Positions 8,987 to 19,788 of a stretch of DNA of 64,000 nucleotides are shown here, in pieces. Source of the stretch: Flavobacteriales bacterium UBA1531 (lineage in GTDB: Bacteria > Bacteroidota > Bacteroidia > Flavobacteriales_D > Sanyastnellaceae); contig DCPZ01000011.1 in assembly GCA_002323795.1 (NCBI GenBank), positions 1 through 64,000 on the forward strand, in the 5' to 3' direction. A program made the position numbers and the translations under genes. Under the pieces are notes generated by a model. That model was not told the origin of the DNA, did no database searches, and worked only from the letters and a program-made list of their open reading frames with translations. The first letter of the stretch is position 1, and each line of letters begins with the position of its first letter.

Positions 8987-9364
8987 TTAGCCTATGAATT
9001 CAGCGTAAGCCTCAGCGGTCATCAAGCCTTCAACATCCGACACATCCGTCACCTTCAGTTTGATGATCCAGCCTGCGCCGTAGGGATCGTTGTTCACAGA
9101 TTCAGGCTCATCCTCCAAAGCCTCATTGAATTCCGTGACTTCACCTGCAAGGGGACTGAACAAGTCACTCACTGTTTTTACGGCTTCTATCGATCCAAAA
9201 ACCTCATCTGCTGTCACCGATTCATCTACCGTTTCAACTTCAATGAAAACGATGTCTCCCAATTCTCCTTGGGCATAATCGGTAATTCCAATCGTGGCAG
9301 TGTCTCCTTCCAAGCGCACCCATTCATGCTCTTTGGTGTAGCGCAAATCTTGCGGGATATTCAT
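8987..9364 (-). CDS. gcvH: Glycine cleavage system H protein
   Basis: A 125-residue lipoyl carrier that shuttles the aminomethyl group between the P, T and L proteins of glycine cleavage. Motifs are YTKEHEWVR (residues 9-17), GITDYAQ.ELGDIVF.E (26-42), FGSIEAVKTVSD with the lipoyl lysine at K63, and the C-terminal NDPYGAGWIIK.K. Length is typical. It is three bases downstream of sprA on the same strand. No other glycine cleavage gene is nearby, so gcvP and gcvT must be elsewhere. Confidence 0.97.
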   Translation of the reverse strand: MNIPQDLRYTKEHEWVRLEGDTATIGITDYAQGELGDIVFIEVETVDESVTADEVFGSIEAVKTVSDLFSPLAGEVTEFNEALEDEPESVNNDPYGAGWIIKLKVTDVSDVEGLMTAEAYAEFIG

Positions 9365-9367
9365 GGT

Positions 9368-12300
9368 TTATTGATTCAAGTTGAAGCGCAAAGCTACTCC
9401 AGAACGAATATTTGAAGTAGCGAATGACGTGGATATGTATGGACTCGTGATTTGATGGTCATAAAACGCACGCATGGTCACTTTATCGGATATTTCCAGA
9501 TCTGCTGACATCTTGATGGAAATCAAGTTTTGCCCCGCAGTCACTTGATTTTGTCGCTCCACCATTTTTCGGATGATGGTGCGATTATCCCGAATGTTGA
9601 GGTCCGCCCTCAATACCAAGTCTGTCTCTTTCAGCATCTTTACTGGAAGCTTTCCGTAAGTCTTGACGAAAGGATTTGGCACGTCCTTGAATTTGTAGCC
9701 GAAGCCAATCACAAGGGCATTGCTCTTGGTCTCCGTAACTTGGAAGTTGGTCAGCCCGAAGGCTACATTTCGATCGCGCTTCAACTCGACCTTCAATTGT
9801 GGTTCATTTTCCGCTTCTGTATTGAACGTCATGTCCACCCCTAGGAGCGGCGAAAGCTGCTCGCTCAGGCTCACGACGTTGAACTGTCTTTCGGAAATGT
9901 AGTTTCCAAATTCGCTTTGATCGATAGCCGTCGGATTGCCAAACTCATCGTCCTGATAATTCAAATTGGTAACATAATTGGTCGTGAGTGTTGACCGATA
10001 ACTGTGACTCAAGTTGAATCGCTTGAAATACTGCTTGAAGAATGGATTCTTAGTGAGACCGTCAAATGTTACACGCCAGTTCGGAGCAATTGGAGTATTG
10101 AACACATCCAGAGGAACGTCCTCCGCATCAACCCCCAAATAAGCCGCGATAAATGCCGGAATCGTCACGTCTTGGCTCGTCCCTCCAAAACCTGAAAAAT
10201 ATCCCGTACCCTCGGGAGAGTCCAGCTGATACGTTGCATCATTCAGTCGTTCAGAAACTTTGAGTCGTGCCTGTTGAATGAAGTAATCCCACGTATCCGA
10301 ATTGAATCCATCGTCCACATCATCCTCAACGAATGCCGTATTCCAACTCATAACCGTCGCCGAAAATTGACCGGTTTGATTGGGTGATTCGTAAACAAAA
10401 TCGCCGATCTCCTCATCAAACCGGAAAAAACTCGTGTAATTCTGGGAAATGTTGCGGTTGGCCGTCAGCTCAATTTTCAGATACTTGATAGGCTCTAAAT
10501 TAGCACGCACATTGAAGGTCTCTTGGTAAGTCTCTGTATACTGCTGGTTTTGGACCGCCGAGGACTGTAACCATCCTTCTTGCGCGAATTCAGTTGCAAA
10601 ATCATTGACTCGATCTCCTTGCCAATTTGTGTTCTGGTGACCCAGCAAAAATGCCGGCCCTGGAGCTAGAAACTGGCTGTCAAAACCTGCAAATCGAGCC
10701 GTTTGATTGTAGCCCGGCAGCAAGATTCCTTCGTTCCGAGTCATCGAACCAGAAACATTCTGAACACTTGCAATCAAACGCACCAATGTCGCTAGTGGGT
10801 TGATCTCGAGCTTGACCTTTTCCTCGTCATCCGCATTGCCAAATCCATCGCGGTCTTCATTGCGAATCTCACGAGCGGTTGGAGCACGGCGCGGCGGGTT
10901 CAATAAATCCTTAACGCCGGGAATCTTGTTGTACAAATTGGAGAAATTCGCTTGGGCATTCAAACTGAGGTTACGCGAATTCTGAATCGTATTTCCAATG
11001 CTATCTTGTGAGAAAGGCGCTCGATCCCAGCGGAATGAACCTTGGTAACGGATGTCGCTTGAGATAAAGTTTACCAAAGGCAGCTTGTCGAAAGGCAATT
11101 TATATGAACCCGTAATGTTGTGGTTGTAAGTGGTGATTTCACCTGCATTTTCCAGGTTGCGAATGACAGAATCCCGATACAACTGATATTCTTCTGTGTT
11201 TTCCCTGTTAATCTCACCCGCGGGTTCACCCACAAGCGCCTGGGCCTGACCATTGTAATCAAACTTCAACGCTTTCGTCAAGTCATATTTCACCGCATAA
11301 GTGCGATCCCAACGCCATGTTTTCATGACCTGCGTATTGATCAAAAGGTTCGTCTCCACACCCAGCAATTCTTGGGTGTTGTTTCGCACACGGCTCGCCT
11401 CATAAATTCGATTCATCTGAGACCCTACCGTGAACTGCTTCAAGCCCAAATAGAAGTTGAAATCTGTCAACCACTTCATGAATTCCAGCTTTCTCAAGAA
11501 TCCAATTTTACCAAATGGCTTGAAGTTCTTGGGCGAATGAGAGTAATTGTAATTCAATCCTCCTCTATACTCCCGGTTCAGACGGAATTCCGTATTGACG
11601 TCACGGTTGAACGATTCGATGTAAGAGAAGTTTCCAGTGAAGTTTCCAGGGTCAAGCATTTTCAACAAGCCGATTTGGCTGCCTCCACGGGAATTCCCCC
11701 CACGTGCCGAGCCACCTCTTGCCGAGCCGCCCCGGCCTGCCCCCTGGCCCGCACCTTCTTTGCCCCCTGCATCTTTGCCCCCAGGGTCCTTGCCCATGGA
11801 TGCTCGACCTCCTGCCGCTGCGCCGCCACGGTCGCGATTTCTATCGCGTGATGAACCACCATTCCTACCGCCAAACTGCGGGTCTATCTTGATGCTGCTG
11901 AAATTGATGGACTTCAGTTGATCAATTGATTTTGCATTGTCTCGCCTCTCGGCCGAAAGTCCCTCTTGCTGCGCCATCTCAATATCAGGAGACAACGGAT
12001 CAAACTGCGGCGTGGAAATTTGCTGAGAGTAGCCAAGATACATGGGCAGAGTGATTCCCAACTTCTTGGGCAACAACTTGCCCAACTGGATCGTCCCTGA
12101 CGCATCGATGCCTTGGATGGTTTCGCGCTGGCGATCTTGAATGCGCTGTTCCAACCCCCCAAAACCAGGAGTTGACATGTTAGCAGCAACAGAGATATTG
12201 CCCAAGTCGGCCAGCTTTGCGTTCATTTGAGCTGTTGCGGCCCATCCCCCTTTCTGATTGAAATCAGCCAAACGCATCTCGTTCACCCAGACAACGGCGC

Positions 12301-15300
12301 ACTTATTCAGTCCATCATCATTGGTGGTGAATTCATTATCGTCTTTGTCTGTGTTGCGGACGCCCACCATCACCATCACGACGTTGGCCAGGTTCGGATT
12401 TCCTTTGACCGACAGGCGCGCGTTGCTCTCGGTATCCATCGCCGCATATTCATCAAACAAGGGATAACCCTGAGGTCGTTCGATTTTGAGATTCTGGAGC
12501 TTCCTAAACTCAATGTCAATGTTGTTCTCTTCCGGCCAGATCAAATCTTCATCGCCTGTATTCCAGGGTGTTGTCTTCAGCGGAATTTCATATTCGTAAT
12601 AGTTCGACTCGAAATCATTGCCCAGACGGACAAAGCACGTCACATCGTCGTCGTTCAGCACTTGACCGTTCGGCCCGGCTTCCGCGTGCACGTACATCCG
12701 AAGACGTTTGTACATCCGCATGTCAAAGTTGATGTTGCGGTACGCACCGCGCGCATCTCCATCCGCCAAATCGCAAACAGCCATCTCCAGTGACTGCTCA
12801 TTCAAGCGTCTTTGGTTGGCAGTGCCTACGTCTATTTCACGAATGATTCCAGGCGGTGTAACGTAAGGAACAGGTTCACGATTTCCATTTTCCTCTATGT
12901 TCACTGCACTGATATTGAAAACCGTCGCAGAAGGGTCATCTGGCTCTATCTCCTGAGGGCCCGCAAGGGAATTCAGGTAACGGCGCCATTCACCGCGAAT
13001 CAATTCCAATCGCGCGAAACGCAAGGTCACAGGCTCCGTCCACCCCGTCGCAAACATGCGAATGAAACGAACAGACCGGAAATCGGTAATGCCACCGACC
13101 CGGTTGTCATACTCGCGCACTGGAATTTTAAACTGATACCAACGGATCACCCGTTCTTCATCATCCGCTGTTGTGACAGTTTGCTCAAACGTATCTGTGA
13201 TGTAGTTTTTTCCAATGTTGAATTCGCCCAAGTCTTGAGGTCGCAGGGAAACCTTGTACTGGAAATAACTCTCAATCGTAGACAGCGTGATGTCCTGGTT
13301 GATGTCCTCTGTATTCGGTATCGTCGTACTTGTAATGGGATAACCATCAGGTGAACCGGTATTGGAGTTGTTTTCATAACCATTAAATCGGGAATAACGC
13401 TCCAAAATGGTTTCCTCATTGGACTGTGCTTCGGGATTTCGGAAATACCGGAAGTTGTCGCCGGAAGGGTCGTCCTGAATCTCAGAGTACGCATCTGGAT
13501 TCACATATGCCGCAACATCGTTGAGCCATTCACTGAAATATCCTCGTTCCGCTGCGTCGGGCATACCGTCCAGTCCCACGTCCTGCAGGTCATACGTACC
13601 CGAAGTATTATCAAATGCATTGACAACGTTGAATGTGGATGGGTCAGGGTAAATTCCCCACACACCCTCCAAGGTCGGTAAATCAGGATTGTTTGCAGAT
13701 GGCAATCCATTCTCATAAGAAAGCTGGCTGTCGTTCAAGACATCTTCTGATACGTTACCCAAGTTGATGTAGAAGTCTCCTCCTGTGAAATTCTCAGAAT
13801 CTTCGTTGAACGGATCCATCAGCCAGAATTGCATGTACTCAATGTTGGCTGCCTCAAAATCAGTCGTCGTCAATGCGCGCTGGATTCCCGCCCAACGTGA
13901 CGCAGGATCCTCAAGTTTTCCCTCTGGAGTAAGACCAGCAGAAATCCCATTGGCTCCCTCAGGGACATCGTAATTGTAGGGTCCGCGCTCATTGGGTCTC
14001 AATGTGAAATCCAACGTCGGAATATTTGGAGGTGTTCCCGTGGGCAGTTCTCGATTCGGAAAGACCTCGCCCTCCAAGACTTCACGGGTTCGGTGATCAC
14101 TCTTGATCTCTGCACTCACCTGCCCATCTTGCAATCCACTGCCACGAAAGAATTGTGGATCTACCGTGTACCAGCTTAATGCTGCGCGGTTGTAATTGTA
14201 CAGCAAGCTGTCTTCTGCACTTCCTTCCGGAAACAGTGCAGGTTGCAACTTTGGTGTTGAGGCCAAGAACCATCGATTCACGGATCGAATATCAATGGCT
14301 GATTGGCTGCCTTCAAAATCGTCGATGTAAGCGTTTCCATCTTGCCCAATCGCTCGGCTGTGTCCTGGAATCAGATAAGCGGCTTCCGCAGAAATATCGA
14401 TACTCGAACCTGATGAAGTCTCATAAAAAGGCAAGGCGTCAATCAATTCTGTCAGGAATGGTGCGTCATCTTGGTAGCTGAAATCAGCTCCGAAAATGGA
14501 GTTGTTTACGGGCTCATTGCCGATGTTCACTTTCTGCGTTAAGGGTCGTTCTCGGAGATTCAAAAAGGTCGCCCCCAAATTGAATCGATCCCCAACAGCG
14601 TAATCGAAACGTGTCCCCATCATGGTTTTGGTCTGAATGCTAAAGAGCGAATTGCTCTCAAGCGAAACCTTGATGTTTCGTCCAGACTCCAGCAATCCAT
14701 CATTGATGATGCGCACACGACCCAATTGGTAATCGACCGTGTAATCTTGATTCTCGATCAAGCGAACCCCACCGGCAGTTACGGTCACAGAACCTTCGGG
14801 AATGTTCATGGCTTGAAGGGCAATCTCACTGCTCGTTTGACTCTGAAATTCACCCTTGATTCGGAATCGATTCAGGGACGGAATTTGCTGTGCAGCAGTT
14901 TTTGTGCTGTCATAAAGGGGCTGAAAGACAATGCTCTGAATCAGATTCGCCGCCAAATCAGGATCATCCACTCTTTCCTCAATTTCTCGCCTCAGATTAG
15001 CTCCAAAAGGCTCCACCGACGGGAAGAATATCCGACCATTTTGGCTATGAATGGTTCCGCCCGTTGTAGCTGCATTATCGACAAAATCAAAGACACCATC
15101 GGGCTGGCTCATCCCATTGATATCGAGGCGATCCATCCCCAACAATTGCAGCAGTAGCGTACCGTCAAGTGGGTTGCGTGGGATGTAGTTGAGATCGACC
15201 CCCGTCGCCGGATCATTGTACCAAATGTTCAGTCGGAAATTCTCCTCGCTGAGTCCAAAAGCCTGCATTGAGTAGACATTTTTCATCATCGTGCGCCACA

Positions 15301-16855
15301 AAGGAGCGCGTGACCCATCACTCAAACGCAATTGCGTGATACTCGATTTCAGCATTTTCAAAACCAAGGCGCTCGGAGCCGTATAACCATCTTGGGAAAG
15401 AGTTCCCACTTGATGTGTTTCACCATTGAGTGTGTACTCATATGCCACCGCCAGTACTTCCGCATTGTTTAACGCTTGGCGCAACGAAATAAAGCCCAAT
15501 CGTGCATTGTAAGTGAATTCCGTTGGCGCCAACTTTCGTGCGTTTCCGACTCGCTCATAGTGAATGCCTTGGGTAAGACCGAGACCCATGGCGCCAATCG
15601 CACCATTTGCCCCTGTAAAACCCATGACATCTGAGTTGTTTACCATCATGTCGAACAGCGTGTTGTTCGCGTTCGTTGGATTGGGGCGAATCGCGTCCGG
15701 ACTTCCAGCCAATTCTGCAACAGGAAGATTGGACGAGATGTAGCTCGGATTTTCCCCCAAATCTGTGAAACCGATCACATTTCGCACGTCTTGGGTGTTC
15801 GCCTGCGTATTGACAACCCAAACTTCAATCCTTGTAATGTTTGCTCCTGAACTCGGCACTGGCAAGCTCCGCATTGCTTCATCGTACTCTTCCAAGAAGT
15901 ATTGGGAGAGAAAGTAGTGGCGATTCGCTTCGTAGTCATCCGCTCGAATGTCAAATTCTTGCGTTTGGGCTCCTCCATCAACTTCAATTTCCTTCCGTTC
16001 GCCTTTTTGCTGGGAGAAGACGGTTGTGTTGTACAATCGGCCCCATTGTGTTTCCAACTTCACCCCAAAAAGGCTTTGACTTCCTGTGATCAATGTCCCG
16101 GGCAATGGCATCGAAATATGCCCCGCTTCAAAATTCTTGAGGATGTCATCTTCTTCTCCTTGGAAACCGATGTTCATCTGATTCTCAAAGTCAAAAAGCG
16201 CTTCGGTGTTGTAGTTCGTCCCAAGGTCAATCTTATCTCCAATCTTTCCGCCGATGTTCATCTGTATGCGCTGGTCGAAATCAAACGTTGTGATGCGACG
16301 CTGTCGTTCTGGAATCCGGGGGTTTTCAGTATTGGAAATATTAACCCCAAAGGTCAACTCTGCAGACCCCTGTGGCTTGATTTCAATCTCATTGCTCCCA
16401 AAGATTGTCTCGAATAACTTGCTGTCAATCGTAAGCTTCGGGGCGAAAGCACGCTCTGCCTCATCATCCTCCACTTGCAACTCGTTCCAATACTCCGTAA
16501 GGTTGCCCTCCATGTCAAAATTGAGGTACTCATCGAGGGTCAGAAAAGTCGAAGGTCTGTACTCGATTGTGTCTCCCACAAGCTGCTGAATGCTATACAT
16601 CCCAGTCTCCTCATCCAAGACAACTTGATAAGTGAAATTGCTCGGCCATGCAAAGTCGAAGCCCTCGGGAGACTCGATGGGGTTGAATTGATCTTCACCT
16701 CCAAAAGGAAAGGGCAAATCAATGATCAAACTATCGTTCACTGACTCCTCATCATTCGAGCTCTGTGCCCTTACCGAAAAGGCCACGAAAATCAGGGCGA
16801 ACATCAACAAAGAAGTTCGCAAAGCGCAAGAAAGGTCAGCCGTTCTTTTCAGCAT
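9368..16855 (-). CDS. sprA: Cell-surface protein SprA, outer-membrane translocon of the type IX secretion system
   Basis: A 2,495-residue protein with a signal peptide (residues about 1-30, cleavage after RAQ). SprA (Sov in Porphyromonas) is a very large 36-strand outer-membrane barrel through which T9SS cargo leaves the cell; in gliding flavobacteria it is also needed for motility. Length and the many TonB-receptor-like strand patterns support the call, as do YRPSTFLTLDEYL near residue 100, the FGVNISNTENPRIPERQRR stretch, and the SAEAAYLIPGHSRAIG(Q).YIDDFEGSQS region, read in pieces. A glycine/arginine-rich low-complexity insertion occupies about residues 1664-1726. The ATG overlaps the ruvA stop by one base (TAATG). 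The gene order maeB-ruvA-sprA-gcvH is typical of Flavobacteriia. Confidence 0.97.
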   Translation of the reverse strand: MLKRTADLSCALRTSLLMFALIFVAFSVRAQSSNDEESVNDSLIIDLPFPFGGEDQFNPIESPEGFDFAWPSNFTYQVVLDEETGMYSIQQLVGDTIEYRPSTFLTLDEYLNFDMEGNLTEYWNELQVEDDEAERAFAPKLTIDSKLFETIFGSNEIEIKPQGSAELTFGVNISNTENPRIPERQRRITTFDFDQRIQMNIGGKIGDKIDLGTNYNTEALFDFENQMNIGFQGEEDDILKNFEAGHISMPLPGTLITGSQSLFGVKLETQWGRLYNTTVFSQQKGERKEIEVDGGAQTQEFDIRADDYEANRHYFLSQYFLEEYDEAMRSLPVPSSGANITRIEVWVVNTQANTQDVRNVIGFTDLGENPSYISSNLPVAELAGSPDAIRPNPTNANNTLFDMMVNNSDVMGFTGANGAIGAMGLGLTQGIHYERVGNARKLAPTEFTYNARLGFISLRQALNNAEVLAVAYEYTLNGETHQVGTLSQDGYTAPSALVLKMLKSSITQLRLSDGSRAPLWRTMMKNVYSMQAFGLSEENFRLNIWYNDPATGVDLNYIPRNPLDGTLLLQLLGMDRLDINGMSQPDGVFDFVDNAATTGGTIHSQNGRIFFPSVEPFGANLRREIEERVDDPDLAANLIQSIVFQPLYDSTKTAAQQIPSLNRFRIKGEFQSQTSSEIALQAMNIPEGSVTVTAGGVRLIENQDYTVDYQLGRVRIINDGLLESGRNIKVSLESNSLFSIQTKTMMGTRFDYAVGDRFNLGATFLNLRERPLTQKVNIGNEPVNNSIFGADFSYQDDAPFLTELIDALPFYETSSGSSIDISAEAAYLIPGHSRAIGQDGNAYIDDFEGSQSAIDIRSVNRWFLASTPKLQPALFPEGSAEDSLLYNYNRAALSWYTVDPQFFRGSGLQDGQVSAEIKSDHRTREVLEGEVFPNRELPTGTPPNIPTLDFTLRPNERGPYNYDVPEGANGISAGLTPEGKLEDPASRWAGIQRALTTTDFEAANIEYMQFWLMDPFNEDSENFTGGDFYINLGNVSEDVLNDSQLSYENGLPSANNPDLPTLEGVWGIYPDPSTFNVVNAFDNTSGTYDLQDVGLDGMPDAAERGYFSEWLNDVAAYVNPDAYSEIQDDPSGDNFRYFRNPEAQSNEETILERYSRFNGYENNSNTGSPDGYPITSTTIPNTEDINQDITLSTIESYFQYKVSLRPQDLGEFNIGKNYITDTFEQTVTTADDEERVIRWYQFKIPVREYDNRVGGITDFRSVRFIRMFATGWTEPVTLRFARLELIRGEWRRYLNSLAGPQEIEPDDPSATVFNISAVNIEENGNREPVPYVTPPGIIREIDVGTANQRRLNEQSLEMAVCDLADGDARGAYRNINFDMRMYKRLRMYVHAEAGPNGQVLNDDDVTCFVRLGNDFESNYYEYEIPLKTTPWNTGDEDLIWPEENNIDIEFRKLQNLKIERPQGYPLFDEYAAMDTESNARLSVKGNPNLANVVMVMVGVRNTDKDDNEFTTNDDGLNKCAVVWVNEMRLADFNQKGGWAATAQMNAKLADLGNISVAANMSTPGFGGLEQRIQDRQRETIQGIDASGTIQLGKLLPKKLGITLPMYLGYSQQISTPQFDPLSPDIEMAQQEGLSAERRDNAKSIDQLKSINFSSIKIDPQFGGRNGGSSRDRNRDRGGAAAGGRASMGKDPGGKDAGGKEGAGQGAGRGGSARGGSARGGNSRGGSQIGLLKMLDPGNFTGNFSYIESFNRDVNTEFRLNREYRGGLNYNYSHSPKNFKPFGKIGFLRKLEFMKWLTDFNFYLGLKQFTVGSQMNRIYEASRVRNNTQELLGVETNLLINTQVMKTWRWDRTYAVKYDLTKALKFDYNGQAQALVGEPAGEINRENTEEYQLYRDSVIRNLENAGEITTYNHNITGSYKLPFDKLPLVNFISSDIRYQGSFRWDRAPFSQDSIGNTIQNSRNLSLNAQANFSNLYNKIPGVKDLLNPPRRAPTAREIRNEDRDGFGNADDEEKVKLEINPLATLVRLIASVQNVSGSMTRNEGILLPGYNQTARFAGFDSQFLAPGPAFLLGHQNTNWQGDRVNDFATEFAQEGWLQSSAVQNQQYTETYQETFNVRANLEPIKYLKIELTANRNISQNYTSFFRFDEEIGDFVYESPNQTGQFSATVMSWNTAFVEDDVDDGFNSDTWDYFIQQARLKVSERLNDATYQLDSPEGTGYFSGFGGTSQDVTIPAFIAAYLGVDAEDVPLDVFNTPIAPNWRVTFDGLTKNPFFKQYFKRFNLSHSYRSTLTTNYVTNLNYQDDEFGNPTAIDQSEFGNYISERQFNVVSLSEQLSPLLGVDMTFNTEAENEPQLKVELKRDRNVAFGLTNFQVTETKSNALVIGFGYKFKDVPNPFVKTYGKLPVKMLKETDLVLRADLNIRDNRTIIRKMVERQNQVTAGQNLISIKMSADLEISDKVTMRAFYDHQITSPYISTSFATSNIRSGVALRFNLNQ
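11679..11866 (-). repeat. Gly/Arg/Ser low-complexity coding repeat inside sprA
   Basis: About 62 codons (residues about 1664-1726) encode RDRNRDRGG, GKDPGGKDAGGKEG and then RGGSARGGSARGGNSRGGS. The plus strand here is markedly richer in C and G than the flanking barrel-coding DNA. The RGG units repeat imperfectly every 5-6 residues. It reads in frame with sprA and has no stop. Confidence 0.85.
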
Positions 16856-17451
16856 TACAGTCGCTTCAAGGCATGTTTTATCAAATCCTCTACCGTATCA
16901 AGGGCAGGCGAATCCTTTAAAATTTGGTCTAAGGTCTTTTCACACCGGCTTCGATCAAAACCAAGTGTGGTGAGCGCAACTAACGCATCCTGCCGCGAAT
17001 TATTGCCGGAGGCTTTTGCTGCAGCTAAAAACGGAGCGTCCGCCGAACTTAAGGCGCCCACTTTGTCTTGAAGATCAATGATAATCCTTTGAGCTGTCTT
17101 GGCACCAATGCCCTTCACGCTTTTCATGGCATTCACGTCTCCCTGTTGAATGGCGTTTCGCGCTGAGTTGGGATCCATAGAACTCAAAATCATGCGAGCA
17201 GTATTCGCCCCAACACCACTTACTCCTAACAACATTAAAAACAATTCACGCTCCTCCGGATGAGCAAAACCATAAAGCAGCTGAGCATCTTCACGCACCA
17301 CCAAATGCGTGTGCAACAGCACGCTTTCATCCTGGCCCAGTTGCTCGAAGGTGTGCAAGCTGATGTGCACCTGATAACCCACGCCGGCGCATTCGATCAC
17401 CGCATATGTGGGGGTCTTTTCTACCAATCTGCCTCTCAAGTGATGTATCAT
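16855..17451 (-). CDS. ruvA: Holliday junction branch migration protein RuvA
   Basis: A 198-residue DNA-binding subunit that holds the four-way junction and recruits RuvB (present in this window at 39.4-40.4 kb). The N-terminal OB domain starts [26 protein letters not shown], read in pieces, followed by the helix-hairpin-helix region LLGVSGVGANTARMIL (about 73-88) and SVKGIGAKTAQRIIIDL (about 108-124), and a C-terminal three-helix domain (ALVALTTLGFDR). Length is normal. The ATG overlaps the maeB stop (ATGA) and the stop overlaps the sprA start, so ruvA is tied into the maeB-ruvA-sprA transcription unit. Confidence 0.97.
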   Translation of the reverse strand: MIHHLRGRLVEKTPTYAVIECAGVGYQVHISLHTFEQLGQDESVLLHTHLVVREDAQLLYGFAHPEERELFLMLLGVSGVGANTARMILSSMDPNSARNAIQQGDVNAMKSVKGIGAKTAQRIIIDLQDKVGALSSADAPFLAAAKASGNNSRQDALVALTTLGFDRSRCEKTLDQILKDSPALDTVEDLIKHALKRL

Positions 17452-19733
17452 GCTTCTTTTTTGTTTTGAGCATCAACGACGGCAAGACGAACCATGTCAT
17501 GAATCTCACGAACTGAAGACCCCATTTGAAGCACGTGAAAGGATTTTCTCATTCCCAATAAAATGGGTCCTTGCACTCCAATACCCGCCATCTCTTGCAG
17601 CAGTTTGTAGGCGATATTGCCCGAGGCAAGATTCGGAAAGATGAGGGTGTTGACGCGCTTTTCATGCAAAGTTGAAAATGGGAATGAGTCCGACAAAAGC
17701 TCGTCGTTCAAGGCAAAGTTTGCTTGAATCTCGCCATCTACAATCAAATCGGGGTGCTTTTCCTTGAGGATTCGGGCTGCTTCTGCCATCTTTTCTGCAT
17801 CCACTCCTAAAGCAGACCCGAAGTTGGAGTAACTCAAAAGAGCTATTCGAGGGACAATACGGAGGCTCCGAACTGCCCTAGCCGTTAAGACCGCAATGGC
17901 GGCAATTTCTTCGGCCGTTGGATTGAGATTGACCGTAGTGTCAGCAAAGAACATCGGGCCGCGCTTGGTGTCCAAGATGTACATCCCAGCCACTTTATTC
18001 GTATCCTCAGCCTTCCCAATCACCTGCAGGGCTGGGCGTATCACTGAAGGATAGGTTCGTGTCAAACCCGAAATGAGTGCGTCAGCACGTCCCGTCCGCA
18101 CCATCATCGCACCGTAATAATTGCGCTGACGCATCAAACGTTCACCTTCTCGTGCTGTCAAACCATGCCGCATGCGCAATTTGAAAAATTCATCTCCATA
18201 TGCAGTTCGGGTTTCCAATTCCTCATTGGAACGTGGATTGATCACCTCAACACCATCCAATTCCAAATTGTGCTCCACGATCAACTCCTCAATCACCGAT
18301 CGTCGACCCAGTAATATGGGAATGGCAATGCCTTCTGCTCTCGCTTGTTCCGCGGCCTTCAAAACTTTGTGGTGATCTCCTTCGGCAAAGACAACTCGTT
18401 TGGGCGATTTTTTGGCGCGATCTGCAATGGTACGAGCGAGACCAGAATCGTAACCGATTCGATTCAATAAGGCCTTGTGATAGGCCTCCCAATCATGGAT
18501 TGGCTGACGAGCTACACCAGATTCCATCGCCGCTTTGGCAACGGCAGGGGCAACGTACGTGATGAGCCTTGGGTCCAAAGGTTTAGGGATAATTAAGTCA
18601 CGACCAAATGCAAACGACTGATTTCCGTAGGCCGCTGCCACTTCATCTGGAACATTCTCCTTAGCGAGATCTGCAATGGCGCGTACGGCCGCAATTTTCA
18701 TGGCGTCATTGATGCTCGTGGATCGTACGTCCAACGCGCCTCGGAAGATGAATGGAAAACCCAAGACGTTGTTCACTTGATTCGGGTGATCGGATCGTCC
18801 TGTTGCCATGATGATGTCATCTCGTACCTCCAAAGCTTCATTATATGCAATTTCAGGATCCGGATTGGCCAAAGCAAACACAATTGGATGGGTTGCCATG
18901 GAGGCGACCATTGCTTGCGTTACCAATCCTCCCTTGCTCAATCCCAAGAAGACATCCGCACCTTTCATTGCCGAATCTAAATCGGCAAACGACCGATCAC
19001 TCGCATATTTCTGCTTGGAATCAACCAAATTGTCTCGCTTCGAATTGATGTGGCCGCGGCTATCAAACACATCCGCTTGATCTGGAGACATGCCCAACTG
19101 CTCATACAGGTCCAAGCAACTCATGGCAGCTGCTCCTGCTCCGCTCACAACAATGCGCACATCCTGAATCTTCTTGCCCGCCAATTCCAGTGCATTCAAC
19201 AAAGCTGCTGAGGAAATAATCGCCGTTCCATGCTGGTCATCATGCATGACCGGAATATCCAATTCCGCTTTCAATCGACGCTCAATTTCAAACGCTTCCG
19301 GAGCCTTAATGTCCTCTAAATTGATGCCTCCAAACGTGGGTGCTATGGCTTTTACTGTAGAGATAAAATGATCGACATCGGTAGAGTCGACTTCAATGTC
19401 AAAAACGTCAATGTCAGCAAAAACCTTGAACAATACACCTTTTCCCTCCATCACGGGCTTGCTTGCTTCGGGGCCAATGTCTCCCAACCCGAGCACTGCC
19501 GTGCCATTGGTAATCACAGCAACTAGATTGCCCTTTGCCGTGTATTTATATACGTCCGATGAATTCTCAGCGATGGCCATGCAAGGCTCAGCGACGCCCG
19601 GACTGTATGCCAAGGATAAATCGTTCTGTGTGCTGTAAGGCTTTGTGGGCACCACCTCGATTTTTCCCTTTCTTCCACGGCTGTGGTACTCGAGTGCAGC
19701 TTTTTTACTGGATGAATGCATCTTGTCGCTCAT
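17448..19733 (-). CDS. maeB: NADP-dependent malic enzyme with phosphotransacetylase-like C-terminal domain
   Basis: A 761-residue enzyme that oxidatively decarboxylates malate to pyruvate. The malic enzyme part (residues about 1-430) shows [36 protein letters not shown], read in pieces, [12 protein letters not shown], the Rossmann motif VVSGAGAAA and [10 protein letters not shown]. The remaining 330 residues match phosphate acetyltransferase ([15 protein letters not shown] start, [49 protein letters not shown]), in most MaeB proteins a regulatory domain that senses acetyl-CoA rather than a catalyst. Both M1 and M5 could be the start. It leads the operon with ruvA. Confidence 0.96.
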   Translation of the reverse strand: MSDKMHSSSKKAALEYHSRGRKGKIEVVPTKPYSTQNDLSLAYSPGVAEPCMAIAENSSDVYKYTAKGNLVAVITNGTAVLGLGDIGPEASKPVMEGKGVLFKVFADIDVFDIEVDSTDVDHFISTVKAIAPTFGGINLEDIKAPEAFEIERRLKAELDIPVMHDDQHGTAIISSAALLNALELAGKKIQDVRIVVSGAGAAAMSCLDLYEQLGMSPDQADVFDSRGHINSKRDNLVDSKQKYASDRSFADLDSAMKGADVFLGLSKGGLVTQAMVASMATHPIVFALANPDPEIAYNEALEVRDDIIMATGRSDHPNQVNNVLGFPFIFRGALDVRSTSINDAMKIAAVRAIADLAKENVPDEVAAAYGNQSFAFGRDLIIPKPLDPRLITYVAPAVAKAAMESGVARQPIHDWEAYHKALLNRIGYDSGLARTIADRAKKSPKRVVFAEGDHHKVLKAAEQARAEGIAIPILLGRRSVIEELIVEHNLELDGVEVINPRSNEELETRTAYGDEFFKLRMRHGLTAREGERLMRQRNYYGAMMVRTGRADALISGLTRTYPSVIRPALQVIGKAEDTNKVAGMYILDTKRGPMFFADTTVNLNPTAEEIAAIAVLTARAVRSLRIVPRIALLSYSNFGSALGVDAEKMAEAARILKEKHPDLIVDGEIQANFALNDELLSDSFPFSTLHEKRVNTLIFPNLASGNIAYKLLQEMAGIGVQGPILLGMRKSFHVLQMGSSVREIHDMVRLAVVDAQNKKEA

Positions 19734-19788
19734 GCAATGATTCGAATCTTCCGCTCGTGCTAGTTGGTCCTTCTTAAACGAAAGGGAT

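Noticed and set aside
11120..11851. Long open frame (243 codons) on the plus strand inside sprA
   Set aside because: It is antisense to a continuous, recognisable SprA coding frame, shows no family motif and has the composition expected from the complement of a biased coding strand.
12227..13354. Two plus-strand frames of 180-188 codons inside sprA
   Set aside because: Antisense shadows of sprA with no signal peptide, start context or known motif.
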